Part shown: piece after piece, positions 1 to 10,800 of the stretch
How positions within the stretch are numbered: position 1 is the first letter of the stretch
Layout: each line of letters begins with the position of its first letter
DNA from: Bacteroidales bacterium
GTDB taxonomy: Bacteria > Bacteroidota > Bacteroidia > Bacteroidales > F082
Direction of reading: 5' to 3'
Assembly: GCA_023229135.1 (NCBI GenBank)
Contig: JALNZT010000041.1
Location: 1 to 33,513 of the forward strand
Length of the DNA: 33,513 nt
Made by a program: the position numbers and the translations under genes
Notes under the pieces: model-generated
The model's database searches: none
Seen by the model: only the letters and a program-made list of their open reading frames with translations
Told to the model about the DNA's origin: nothing

Positions 1-3000
1 TGCGTTGAGCACGTAGGACATATCCATAGGTGTTATATCAGGTAAAATTGATGGATCCAACCATTCTTCAATGATATATTCAACGCCATCAGCAATAGCA
101 ACAACACGCATGGTATAATTGCTATTATAATCGTTGATGTATTGTTTAAATGTAAGCTGAAGTGAAGATTGACCTTCAGTACTCATCATTGGCGTCATCA
201 GGTAAAATGCATCCGTTCCTGAAGGACTCCAGTTGAATCTCATCTCGGGAGCAGTACCTCCGGCATTATTGGAGGTTTCTCTAACACCCCAGTTTGTTGT
301 CTCGGGAGACTTTGTCCAGCCTACAGGAAGTTCACCATTTAATAATCCGTCAAATGATTCCAAGAACGGTGTGAAAGCCCCTCCACCACCGCCACCACCT
401 AAATCCCAGGTAGCAAAAGCTGTTGGGGTAACATAAAGGTTAGATGGACTGCTTAACAATTCTTCGAGCAACCAGGTAAATGAAGCATCATCAAAGATTT
501 CAACAGCAGTTTCTGTAACAATGGCATAACCGGGAAGCATCACTTCGATGTCGTAAACACCACGGCGGAATTCATCCCAGGCGAAAGCACCCGAGTTGTC
601 TAATGTAGCATTGTAAACCAGCTCAAGACCCGGCTCTGACATATTGGTGAAAGTAACCGATGTGCCACCGGGTGCTTCATTTGAATTGAGGCTCACGGCT
701 ACGTCAACCATTACTTCCATGTTTTTGTCGAGCGTGTTAGAATAGACCGCGGGAGAAACCTGACCAGCATCATAGTTTACATTAACTGCCCAGCGATAGA
801 CTCCCCATTCCATGGTTTCCCAATCAAAATCAACGAAGTTTTGTTGTGAGGTGTTTCCAATTTCTGCAAGCGCAAGCGGACGATATACTGTTTCACGCGA
901 AACTGTATAGTCAATTATCCCTCTATCCCCATTACCTGCGTTTTCCGGCTTGGTTTTCCAGACAGGATGTGGAACAAATGAAGGATACGAACGGATCAGC
1001 GCAAGGTCTGCATTTTCGACCCTGGGTTGTGGTTCATCAGAAGCAACATAAGACAAAACAGCGTTTTCAACGCCATAAGCTCTAATCAGGTAATTAACCT
1101 CGAATCCAAAATCTGCAATATCAGAGAAAGCCCCGCCAGTATAATCACCAGTGAAAAACTGTGTACCCGGAACAAATGCGTAAGGATCATCTAGTCCATC
1201 ATCAGTTCCAATGCCAAGGAATCCATTGTATGCAGCACCAATGAAAAATCCACCTGGTGCTTCAACAGGTGCAGGCAATACGTGTGTATTCCAAACGCCA
1301 TCAACGTTAGATACGGTAGCAGAATACAATACGTTGCCACCATCAGGAGTACCATCTGCTTTCAGCCCCATCACATACAACTTAATGGTAGCATGAGGTC
1401 CACCTGCATCAACAGCATCACTAAGCAACCAACTAAGCTCTTGAAGTGTTGCGTTTACAGGGTGAGCAGCCCCTAAAACTGTATTAAGATCTCCTCCACC
1501 TGATCCAAGTTGGGCAACACGTACACCGTCATCATAGCGGAAGGTAACTGGCTGTGGAGGTTCAGGACCTGAGCCATCCCAAGAAATCTGAACAGCATCA
1601 TCCGATAACTCAAAAGCAGTAACCTCGCCAACAGGTAGTGGCACTTCCATGAGATGTATATCATTGCTCACGGTGACCCCATGGGATACCACGACACCAT
1701 TAACAACTTTGTTGGTGTATCCACTGGCACTGGCAGTAATCGAATAAACGCCGGCATAAGCCAAGGTTGAGTAAACACCATCAGCTCCGGTTGTAAGGCT
1801 ATAAACACCGCTGGTTCCTTCGACCAGGACATTGGCACCTTCGATAGGATCTCCAGACAGGTAATCATAAATTACACCGTCAGCCGTTCCAACACCTTGT
1901 GTCGTAACAGAAACAGTGTTCGAAGCAGCAGATTCGCCCTCATCATATACGTTTGTTACGTAGTAGGAGTAGGTTGTGTTACGGGCTAGACCAAGATCGG
2001 TAAAGCTAGCGTTTGCAACAGGTGTGGGTGTAATCTTAACACCATCGCGATAAACATTATAGCCAACAAACGCACGGTTCGTAGGGCCTGTCCATGTCAA
2101 AGAAGCACTAACAGTAGCCGAGCTTTCACCGGGATCATTGACAACAGCCTCAAGATCGGTAGGCGATGATATGGTGGTCGTGAAACCCCATACGTCGCCA
2201 TTTGTTGTACCATTGTTATTTCTGGTATCAATACGCCAGAAATACTGTAGGTTAGGATTTAACCCAGCCAATGTATAAGAACCGTCTGTAGCTGTATTTG
2301 CTGTTGCCCAATCCTGAACTACCGTTGCGGGTGGGTAAGTTGTACCCAAGACAACGCGATATTCCAGAGTATTTGCACCCCAAGACCAGGTAAGCATATC
2401 ACCATTCTCGATATCAACAGCACCATCAGAAGGTGTGAGATTGGTCACTGCATCAGGCGCTGGCATAACCGTTGGTGTATAGTCAAGGGTAAAATCAGCA
2501 CCAGTAGCACTAACAACCAGGTAATAAACACCTTCAAACAGCTCGAGGCCGGTAATGGCTGTGGTAGCAGATTCTAAAGCATTATCCATATCAGGACCAC
2601 CTACACCGTCAAAGTCAGCTGGGTAAAGGGCCATTTTAGCATCAGTACCTGTAAGATCAATATCAACGATAATATCGCCGGCGTCAACATCTATCTTATA
2701 TACGGCGTCCCAGCCATCAGCGGTTGCACCGGGGAGATCGTAGTTATCCACAAAGCTGCCCATAACCACATTATCAGGGAAGGCAACAGCATCTGCATCA
2801 AAAGCCATTTCCCAAACATCACCGGCAACCGGTGTGTATGCGTTTCCGGTATAATCGGCAGTTACAACAGCGCGACTACCAAAGAACATGGCAAACGAAC
2901 CACTAAACGGACCATCGCCAACAGGAGCTTCAGTGGTTTTAATACCGAATTCATAGGTTGTTTCGCCCGAAGGTAAACTAAATGGTAGTGCTGGTTTTTC

Positions 3001-4317
3001 GACAGCGAGAAAACCACCGAAAGTTTCATCGATATCGGCTTCATTAATGACAATGTCGCCTGCTCCCGGATTATTTACAATCTGAAAAGCAGCAGGTTTC
3101 ATCCAGGCACCGATAGGACGGTCTTCCATATCCAGGATAGCATTTACGATTTCAAGCCCTGGTACTGAATACAATACTTGTAGGTTGTCGATCATTGCCA
3201 CATCACCACCATCAAAGTAATACAGGTCATATTTACCTGAATTTTGAAGCGTGATTTCAAAACTGGCCAGATTCTTAAATGCAGAGAGATCAAATGTCAG
3301 ATTCTTCCAGGGATCGCCTTCAGGAGTAGATGGATTCCAGTAAGTATCTCCATTAAGATCAGCCACAGGGACACCATCAACTAAAACCCTAAACCATTCA
3401 TAAGTGCGGCCAAAAGAATAATTCTGACGCATATCAAATGACAAGAACAAATAACCGGGATTACCAATATCTGGCTCGATGATCATCGAAAGTTCCGCAA
3501 TATGCGTTACATTGTCAGTAAAAGCATTGTCATAGGTGGTTGACGATGAACCCCCTATCCAGCCAGTAGAGCTACCGCCTTCCAAAATTGCTCCAAAGGC
3601 AGAACCGTTACCGGCAACACCTGAAACATAAGCATCTGATTCTGCATTTGTTACAGGAAGGACATAAACATCACCGGTAGGTGGAAATGCACCACTTTCA
3701 AAATCTTCTTCGAAAGGGAAAGCAGTAATGGCTTGCAAAACTGGTGGCGGTGGAGGTATCACAATAAACAGATCCAAAACTGGAATACAAGTTGGAGTCG
3801 GCCAGGTATCAGCCATTACATAATAGGTACCTGGGGCCAGAATTGTATTGATTTCTCTTGGATCTAATGAGCTACCTGTTACCGTTTCAATCGAGTTACC
3901 CGAAGAACTTGGGCAGGAATTGAATAAGCCCAAACCAGTCCATGTAGTCCCGTTGGGATCCATTGTAATTACCACCTCGGTTTCAGCAGTAACGATTAAC
4001 TCGTAGATAATGTCCTCGCCCCCGTCATAAGAACCAAGGTCAGAATCTTGGTAAGTGTTGCCTCTGCCGCAGGTAGTATTCCCCACATCTGCATAGGGCA
4101 GATCAGCGGGAATATTAACAACGATAGGCGTTGTACAGTTGTCGCCAACAGCGCGTCCGTCCGATTGCGGCACTTCAACTGTTGGACCGTGCATGGCATC
4201 TATGATAGCTTGCTCGCGTTGGGTTTCCTGCGCAAACAAACTAGCTGAACTACCAAACAGGAACAAACCCATTGCAAGTAGTAGAAGCCATCGTGAATAA
4301 GTATGATAACTTTTCAT
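1..4317 (-). CDS. Giant modular secreted surface protein, probable T9SS substrate (C-terminus beyond window)
   Basis: The frame is open from an ATG at 4317 to base 1, giving 1439 residues with no stop; the C-terminus lies outside the window. Residues 1-30 form a signal peptide (positive start, Leu-rich core, ending near LFAQ). A beta-rich PPC-like segment with paired cysteines follows (about 58-185), then an anchor-J/MAM-like lectin fold (about 198-395), fibronectin type III modules (about 618-806, including GYNVYRDGV), a carboxypeptidase-regulatory-like domain (about 808-893), the signature LYVTPTAFATW at 1294-1304, and the start of another anchor-J domain. It is a clear paralogue of the next gene downstream of 4892: both contain LGTTYPPATVV and LYVTPTAFATW in the same order. 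No catalytic motif was seen, so an adhesin or matrix role is inferred. The sorting domain is expected but not visible. Confidence 0.88.
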   Translation of the reverse strand, partial: MKSYHTYSRWLLLLAMGLFLFGSSASLFAQETQREQAIIDAMHGPTVEVPQSDGRAVGDNCTTPIVVNIPADLPYADVGNTTCGRGNTYQDSDLGSYDGGEDIIYELIVTAETEVVITMDPNGTTWTGLGLFNSCPSSSGNSIETVTGSSLDPREINTILAPGTYYVMADTWPTPTCIPVLDLFIVIPPPPPVLQAITAFPFEEDFESGAFPPTGDVYVLPVTNAESDAYVSGVAGNGSAFGAILEGGSSTGWIGGSSSTTYDNAFTDNVTHIAELSMIIEPDIGNPGYLFLSFDMRQNYSFGRTYEWFRVLVDGVPVADLNGDTYWNPSTPEGDPWKNLTFDLSAFKNLASFEITLQNSGKYDLYYFDGGDVAMIDNLQVLYSVPGLEIVNAILDMEDRPIGAWMKPAAFQIVNNPGAGDIVINEADIDETFGGFLAVEKPALPFSLPSGETTYEFGIKTTEAPVGDGPFSGSFAMFFGSRAVVTADYTGNAYTPVAGDVWEMAFDADAVAFPDNVVMGSFVDNYDLPGATADGWDAVYKIDVDAGDIIVDIDLTGTDAKMALYPADFDGVGGPDMDNALESATTAITGLELFEGVYYLVVSATGADFTLDYTPTVMPAPDAVTNLTPSDGAVDIENGDMLTWSWGANTLEYRVVLGTTYPPATVVQDWATANTATDGSYTLAGLNPNLQYFWRIDTRNNNGTTNGDVWGFTTTISSPTDLEAVVNDPGESSATVSASLTWTGPTNRAFVGYNVYRDGVKITPTPVANASFTDLGLARNTTYSYYVTNVYDEGESAASNTVSVTTQGVGTADGVIYDYLSGDPIEGANVLVEGTSGVYSLTTGADGVYSTLAYAGVYSITASASGYTNKVVNGVVVSHGVTVSNDIHLMEVPLPVGEVTAFELSDDAVQISWDGSGPEPPQPVTFRYDDGVRVAQLGSGGGDLNTVLGAAHPVNATLQELSWLLSDAVDAGGPHATIKLYVMGLKADGTPDGGNVLYSATVSNVDGVWNTHVLPAPVEAPGGFFIGAAYNGFLGIGTDDGLDDPYAFVPGTQFFTGDYTGGAFSDIADFGFEVNYLIRAYGVENAVLSYVASDEPQPRVENADLALIRSYPSFVPHPVWKTKPENAGNGDRGIIDYTVSRETVYRPLALAEIGNTSQQNFVDFDWETMEWGVYRWAVNVNYDAGQVSPAVYSNTLDKNMEVMVDVAVSLNSNEAPGGTSVTFTNMSEPGLELVYNATLDNSGAFAWDEFRRGVYDIEVMLPGYAIVTETAVEIFDDASFTWLLEELLSSPSNLYVTPTAFATWDLGGGGGGGAFTPFLESFDGLLNGELPVGWTKSPETTNWGVRETSNNAGGTAPEMRFNWSPSGTDAFYLMTPMMSTEGQSSLQLTFKQYINDYNSNYTMRVVAIADGVEYIIEEWLDPSILPDITPMDMSYVLNA

Positions 4318-4655
4318 AATGATAAAAATTGGTTAATAAATAAAAATGATTTGATTGAACTATTGATTGAGAATGGCTGCCTTTGTCAGAAGCAGCATAC
4401 CATAATTCCTTGGATAAGAAAAGTCGTTGAGTGGTTCGTTGTTCAGTGGTATACATTGGTAATCCGGTTAAAACCAAACAACATCTTAAGCGTTTAAAAA
4501 AGTTTTTTGTTATTCAGAACTATAAGGATTGTTTTTTACATAGAAACGTCTGAAATTTAAAGCTTTTCAAACAAAAATCAAAGGTTGTTTAGTGGTATAA
4601 AATTGGTTAAACGTTTTTTGAACATCAGTTTATCTACCATTGCTCACTGTTTCAT
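4318..4655 (-). promoter_or_regulatory. Long 5' leader of the truncated giant gene, conserved with the paralogue's leader
   Basis: About 338 bases separate the putative ECF -10 element from the ATG at 4317. The stretch 4331-4444 aligns without gaps to 12887-13000 upstream of the paralogous giant gene; I count 88 of 114 identical bases. A short ORF starts with ATG at 4456 and resembles the leader ORF of the paralogue, but here it is out of frame with the main gene. The 26 differences fall almost evenly over the three codon positions (9, 8, 9), so conservation at RNA or DNA level is more likely than a conserved peptide. Its function is unknown. Confidence 0.6.
4423..4596 (+). repeat. Three copies of a 13-bp motif in the giant-gene leader
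   Basis: The motif GTTGNTNAGTGGT (plus-strand reading) occurs at 4423-4435 (GTCGTTGAGTGGT, one mismatch), 4438-4450 (GTTGTTCAGTGGT) and 4584-4596 (GTTGTTTAGTGGT). A fourth copy lies at 13146-13158 (GTTGCTGAGTGGT) in the leader of the second giant gene. The first two are spaced 15 bp start to start. They lie within the predicted transcribed leaders, so they could be RNA or DNA binding sites or decayed repeats. Confidence 0.5.
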
Positions 4656-4685
4656 AGACAAAGTCAAATAGGTTTACCCCTACTC
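4654..4685 (-). promoter_or_regulatory. Putative ECF sigma promoter of the truncated giant gene
   Basis: On the minus strand TAGGGGTAA is followed by TTGTCT with exactly 15 bases between GGGG (4680-4677) and TTGTCT (4661-4656). The same arrangement and spacing occurs upstream of the second giant gene and of fecR. This matches the bipartite layout of ECF sigma promoters, whose -10 regions often contain a GTC core. Assignment to the ECF sigma factor at 18906-19487 is inference from shared sites and proximity. Confidence 0.6.
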
Positions 4686-4812
4686 TGTTACTTCAAAAAA
4701 ATCCGTTGAAATCAAATTTTTTATGTGTTTTTATTTTAAAAAAAACTTAATAGGCACCTAATTAACAACTTAGCGAATTATCCACTTTATAAAAAAGTAA
4801 AAAAAAGCGCAT

Positions 4813-4850
4813 AAAAAAACCCTGGCCATCAAAATTATTGATGGCCAGGG
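4813..4850 (-). terminator. Rho-independent terminator after the 2659-residue giant gene
   Basis: CCCTGGCCATCA (4820-4831) pairs perfectly with TGATGGCCAGGG (4839-4850) around a 7-base loop, and the minus strand then runs into seven T residues (4819-4813). It lies about 40 bases past the stop codon of the gene ending at 4892. It isolates that gene from the next giant gene, which has its own promoter. Confidence 0.9.
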
Positions 4851-4891
4851 TAGATATAGTTCGAAATAGGTATCTATTCCGGTATTAAAGT

Positions 4892-7800
4892 TTAGCGTAC
4901 GATACTCATGCGTTTGGTCACTAAACCACTTTCGGTGTTGATACGAACCATATAAATTCCAGCCTCATAAGCTGCAGTATTCAGTTGGATTGTTTCAGCG
5001 CTGATTTCGCGGTCGTAAACAACCTGACCTATTGCATTTACTACAGTGATGCGGCTCATGTTTGAAGCCTCAATGGTAACATTATCAGTTGCAGGGTTAG
5101 GGAATAAGCGTGCCTCGGCAGCACCCAATTCATTAACATCGGTTACGAATACGTAAACGAAGTCGTCTTCCGGGTTGTTAAGTGCCATAGCAGGAGCTGA
5201 TTCACATTCTGAACCATCTTCATACACATAATGCGCATCTACTTGATAATAGAAATTACCAATTCCTGATTCGGTGTCGTAGTATGAATATGCATTTGTT
5301 CCTGATTCGAATGGTACAGCAGCAATCATTTCGTAATCCGTACCATTTTCGCTGCGATACACATTGAATACGGAAAGCTCACGGGTGCTGTTTGAAGCTA
5401 ACACTGGGTTTTCGCCGGTTCCCATTCCTGAGATAGTCAGCTCAGCGCGGTCGCCTGTGTTGTAATCATCCTGTGGCTGATCCATCGGAAGAGCAGCAGT
5501 AGCACCGGCCATTGTAGTTACATAACCACGCAGGTTCCAGGTGTAAGCCAATCCTAAGTCATTAAGATGTTCCCACAATACACCGTCAAGTGTAATCAGG
5601 TCTCCGTTAGGATTGCCTGTGTAGTTGCCGCAACCGGCAGGGTAGTTAGCACCATCAGTGGTGTAAACTGCAATCCACAGTTGCTTGGTTACGTCAAGCA
5701 AAACAGGTGAGGTCAAAGCTACTTCTTCCCATGTTTCTACACCTAATCCACTGAGGGTTTGGGTATGTAGCAGGGTTGCAGCATTAGTACCTTCGTAGAT
5801 ACGCAGTTCGTCAGCAGAAGCTAATCTGTTGTAGATTTCGATTTTGGTGAGTGATGCACCATCGAAATCTGCCAGTTGTGCCGGGTCAAATTTAACAGCC
5901 CAGGTAAAGGTAGCAGGGCCACCGATTCCATCAACGTTAACGCCATCATCATAGAACAACCACTCAGCAACTGGTGCTGCGCCGGCTTCCCATTCGATCA
6001 ATGCGCCAAACTCAGGGCTTCCATTGTTGTATTCCCAAACATACTCACCAGTGAGATTTTTAGGAGCTTCGCAAGGAATAGCAACATCTAAACAGTATGC
6101 GCCTTCGCAGCTCATAGCACCACTTTCATATACGTAACGGATGCAATAGGTGAATTCGCCACCATTTACATTTTCGTCAAGATAGAAAGTATCCTGAACC
6201 ATTTCAGCAATCATCATTCCGTTGCGGTAAACATTTACGCCGACGAAAAGATCTGTGTCGCGAGATGCAACAGCATTTTGTGAAATAACAGGAGCTTCAG
6301 TAGCCGGGTTAACGGCTGCTTTGGCCTGTGCAACAGGAGCTTGTAGGAGGTCGAAGTTTACCGGAGTAGCTCTAACCGGACCGTAAGCTGTGTAGATGTA
6401 CATTTCCTGTAGGAAATTACCAATAGTAGATGAACCAATGGCATTTACATCATTTAATGGTCCGTAGATTGAACCTTGTGGGTTAGTTGCATTATCTGAT
6501 GAGAAATCAGGATAGGCATCTGTTGGTGAATTGCTCAGTGGCTCTAACAAAAGAGCAACAGTATTAATTCCTGCAACATTGATGTCGCCAAGTTCAACAC
6601 CCATTTCCCAGATATCGTTTCCGGTTGTGGTTATTGGACCAACAGTTTGGATAAGGGTTTTAGTGTCCCAGTTATACACATGAACGTTAAATTGCCAGGT
6701 ACCTGTAGTTCCCCATGAAGCATGGTAGAAGTCGAGGCTGTTAACCAAAGCATCAGGATAAGCGCTCAGGTCGTAAGCTACACCATATCCCATTCCATAG
6801 CTCTGGAAGTAAGCATTCGCAGGGGCTCCAGGATTTTGAGTAATCTTGATGAGTGACATAGGCTCTACGTCTGACCAGGTGAGTAATACATCGCTTTCGT
6901 CAATTACTTCGGCAGTATAAACTTCCGGTCCTGCGTAATCTTCGCAAGGAATATAAGTCCAGGTGTATTCCATTTTGGCTGACATACCGTTGGTGTACAT
7001 TGCTGCAACTTCTGCGAGGTATGACTGTCCGGGAACAAGGTTTTCAGTAGCATATTGGTAGAATGTTTCTTCGGTATCTGTAATGAAAATACCATCTAAC
7101 CAAACTTTGTAGTTCTGCAATTCGCGGTCGGCATAACGGTCCATATTGTCAGTAACAACTACGTTGTCTACCGCAACATACCAGTTCCAGCTGTTTGAAA
7201 CATAATTAAAACGTACCTGGAATTCTTCGTTAGCATATTCCGTAACATCAATTGTTTCAGTAATTGTCGGTCCCCATGGGTATGGGCCTGAGTCAGCTTG
7301 AGTGCGGAACACTTCCACGAAGCTAGCTCCATCATATACATCTACTGAGAAGTGCTCGTTACCAATGTATTGATAAACATAATCAAAGCTCAGGTATAGT
7401 TCGTCTGCATTATCGGCATTGATCATCGGAGAAACGAGTTGTTCGTCCATCGTTGAGCCACTACCGGCAGCATCTGAACTAGCAAACATAAAGGGTGTTC
7501 CATCAATGCTGTTTCCATTGTGAGCTGGGGTGTTGTACCAGGTAAACCCAGGGGTTCCACCGTCAATAACTGTCCAGGTATCAGGTAAACCTGCATCGAA
7601 GTTTTCCATAAATGGTTCAAAAGGAATTTCGCCACCGTTTCTCCATGTTGCAAAACCGGTAGGTGTTACATACAGGTCAGCAACAGGAAGCAGCAACTCT
7701 TCTAAGATCCACTCAAAAGCTTCAGGACCGTCAATGGTATAACCAAGCAGTTCGACCGGACCAAATCCGTTCTTTTCAACGAAGATGTCATAATCGCCTT

Positions 7801-10800
7801 TGCGGAATTCGTCCCAGGCAAAGAAGCCTGTATCGTCAAGTTCTGCTTCATATTCCAGACCAAGACCTGGCTCTGATACATTGACAAACAACACATCCGT
7901 TTCGGCTGGGCTTTCGCCACTGTTGGTAGTAACGGTAACACTTACCGTAGTAACCATGTCTTTGTCAAGACAGTTGGAGAATACCACTTCTGATTCGTTG
8001 TTGTCATACTCGGCAACAACGCCCCATTTGTAAACGCCGCTTGTTGCAGCACCCCAGGTGTTGTCAGTAAACTGCTCGTCCAGTGTCATTCCTAAGAAAG
8101 TAAGGGCACCGGTTTCGCAAGTGGTGCGATATACGCTGTAACCAACGAGTTCGCGGTTGCTATTGTTAGCGTAAACTGGGAATTTAGCGTTGGCTTTGGT
8201 AGCAGCAATCATGCCTTTACCACTTGAAACTGATTTAACAGTTGAGTAATCTTTGTGTCCGGTAGTTGTGTAATCTCCCTGACCTAAAGCAACTTCGCGA
8301 CCAGTAGAGGTGGTAACAAAACCACGGAGCATCCAAGCCTGGTCTGTGATGCCATATTCGCCACTGATTGATGTCCAAGCAGCACCATTATAGGCAAAAA
8401 AGTCATAACGGCCCGAAAGTACTTGAAGCGCGCCGGCTGTAGGTTCGTTAAATATATCAACACCGGCAGGTCTTTCAACATACATTGCAATCCAGAGATT
8501 TTGAGTGTTATCAAAAGCAACAGCTTGGTCAAGTTCAATAACATTCCATGAATCGCCGACCAATGTACCGGTTACGTCTTGTGAGTATAGAACGGTTTCA
8601 CCGTTTTCACCGGTAAGGATTCTAACTTCAGTTAGGAGGTCACCTACTGATGGCAACTGGTAAACAGAAACTTTTGTTACAAAACCAGTACCATATTCTG
8701 TCAATTGTTCAGGCACAAATTTAGAAGCCCAGGTAAGGCTGTAAGCGCCAGCTTCGGCACCAATTCCACCAAAGCCCATAACATCATTGTCATAAACTAA
8801 CCATTCTGAAACAACAGGTGCCTGAGCACTCCAGTCAACAAGAACTGAATTATCGGTTATTTCGGTAGCTATAACGCCTGAAACAGGGTAAGGGAATTCA
8901 AGTAATTCAAAGTCGTTGGTTACGGTTTCACCAAAGGTGATTGTTACGGCTTCTAATTCCTGTGATTCGAAAGTAGCAGCGGATACAAAATAATCATATA
9001 CGCCATCAACAACTTCACCTTCGTAGTATCCGCTAAGGTCGGTTGTAAACTCAAAGCTGTAGTCATCATTGAAAATGGTTACAGAAGCGCCTTCGATTGC
9101 AGCACCACCGTCAAAGGCAGTAACCGTACCGTTTACGTATCCACCACCTGTGATAACAACATCCTCAGAACAAACAGCGTCAACACATGTTTCGGCACCG
9201 CTGGCGTAGATATAAGTAAGGCAGTAGTTGTAGGTCCCAAATTCGAGAGCCGCATCTACGTATGTTTCAACTGCACCGGCAGTAAAGTCGAGTTCTGTTA
9301 ATTCATCGCCATTGCGATATATTCTCAAAGCATCGATTGTATCTAGAGCAGCAGCGTCAACGTTTGTCCAATCAAGAACTACGTCGAGTGTTCCAATTGT
9401 TTGCTCGGCAGTAAAGGCAGTAGGAGCATCGTAATTGTCGCAAGCTACATATTTCCAGGTGAATTCAGCAGTAGCTGATTGACCAGTAGTAAATACGGCA
9501 GCAACACCGGTTGTATAGGTTTCACCATCAACGAGTACTTCGCCGAAACCACCATGTTGGTATTCTGTATCGCCTACTTCGCCAAGAAGTGTACCATCAA
9601 GGAATACTTTATAGGTTTCAAATGAACGGGGAGCAGGATCAACATTGGTAACCAAAACGTTATCTATTCCAAATCCCCATACCCAGGTATCACCATTAGT
9701 TGAATACCAAAACTCAAAATATACTTCTGAAGGATCGGCATAAGTGCTTGGGTCAAACAAATAGGTCTTATGGATTCCACCTGATGGATCATCATCAGTT
9801 GCCCAGTCCAACTCTTCTTCAAAATTAGCAGCACCCGTTCCTCCTGAATAGGCACGAACGGCCATTTCGCCAGAACCAATATAATCCTGGAAATCGCGGT
9901 CATAATCCAAATAAATTGTTGTTTCACCAGTCAAATCAAATGGTGCTGTAAACAGGCCAACATCATATACAAGTGTGGAATTACCATCGCTATCTGCAAC
10001 GGCGAATTTACCATCTGTATTGATTGGATCCTGAGAAGCTCCACAGTTGTCGCAGAATTCCCAGTAGCCATTTCCACTGTAAGTAACTTGTGACCAATCA
10101 GCAGGGATTCCATTGTCAAAGGCTTCCATTACCGGAGTAAAAGGAGTACCGCCGCCACCACCGGTTCCGCCTTCCCAGGTTGCAAAAGCTGTAGGTGTAA
10201 CGTAAAGATTTGCAGGCATAGCCAGTGTTTCTTCAAGCAACCAATCAAAAGAAGTAGCATCAAAGATATCAACACCAACTTCATTAACAACACCATATCC
10301 CGGGTAGCTCACCATGATATCGTAAGTTCCTCTGCGGAATTCATTCCAGGTAAATGTACCAGTTGCAGGAAGCAGGGTAGAATAAACCAGTGCGGGTGAT
10401 TCGTCAACATTGGTAAACTCAACCAGTGTTCCGGCCGGGCTATCTGCTGAGTTGAGGGCAACAGTTACATCAACAACCGTATTCATATCGTTGTCAATAG
10501 GATTTGAAGCTACCGGATCTGACTCATTCAAGTCATAAACAGCTACTACAAACCATTTGTAAACACCCCAATCCTGAGCACTCCAATCAAAGTCAACAAA
10601 TTGCGACTGTGAAGTAGTTCCAACCAGTTCTATTGTACCTGGCAGATACGCTTTTTCACGCCAAACCTGAAATTCAACCAGTGCACGATTACTTGACTGT
10701 GCTGTAGCATCGAAATTATTTTCTTTCAAAAATTCATTCCACATTTTGGCAATGCGTTCTTCGCTCATACCAGCAGTTTCGAAAGGATACACCTGTGGTA

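Noticed and set aside
1..4317. Absence of a complete long ORF suggested a decayed gene
   Set aside because: Reading the minus strand from ATG 4317 gives an uninterrupted 1439-codon frame to the window edge with coherent domains; it only lacks its stop codon because the window ends.
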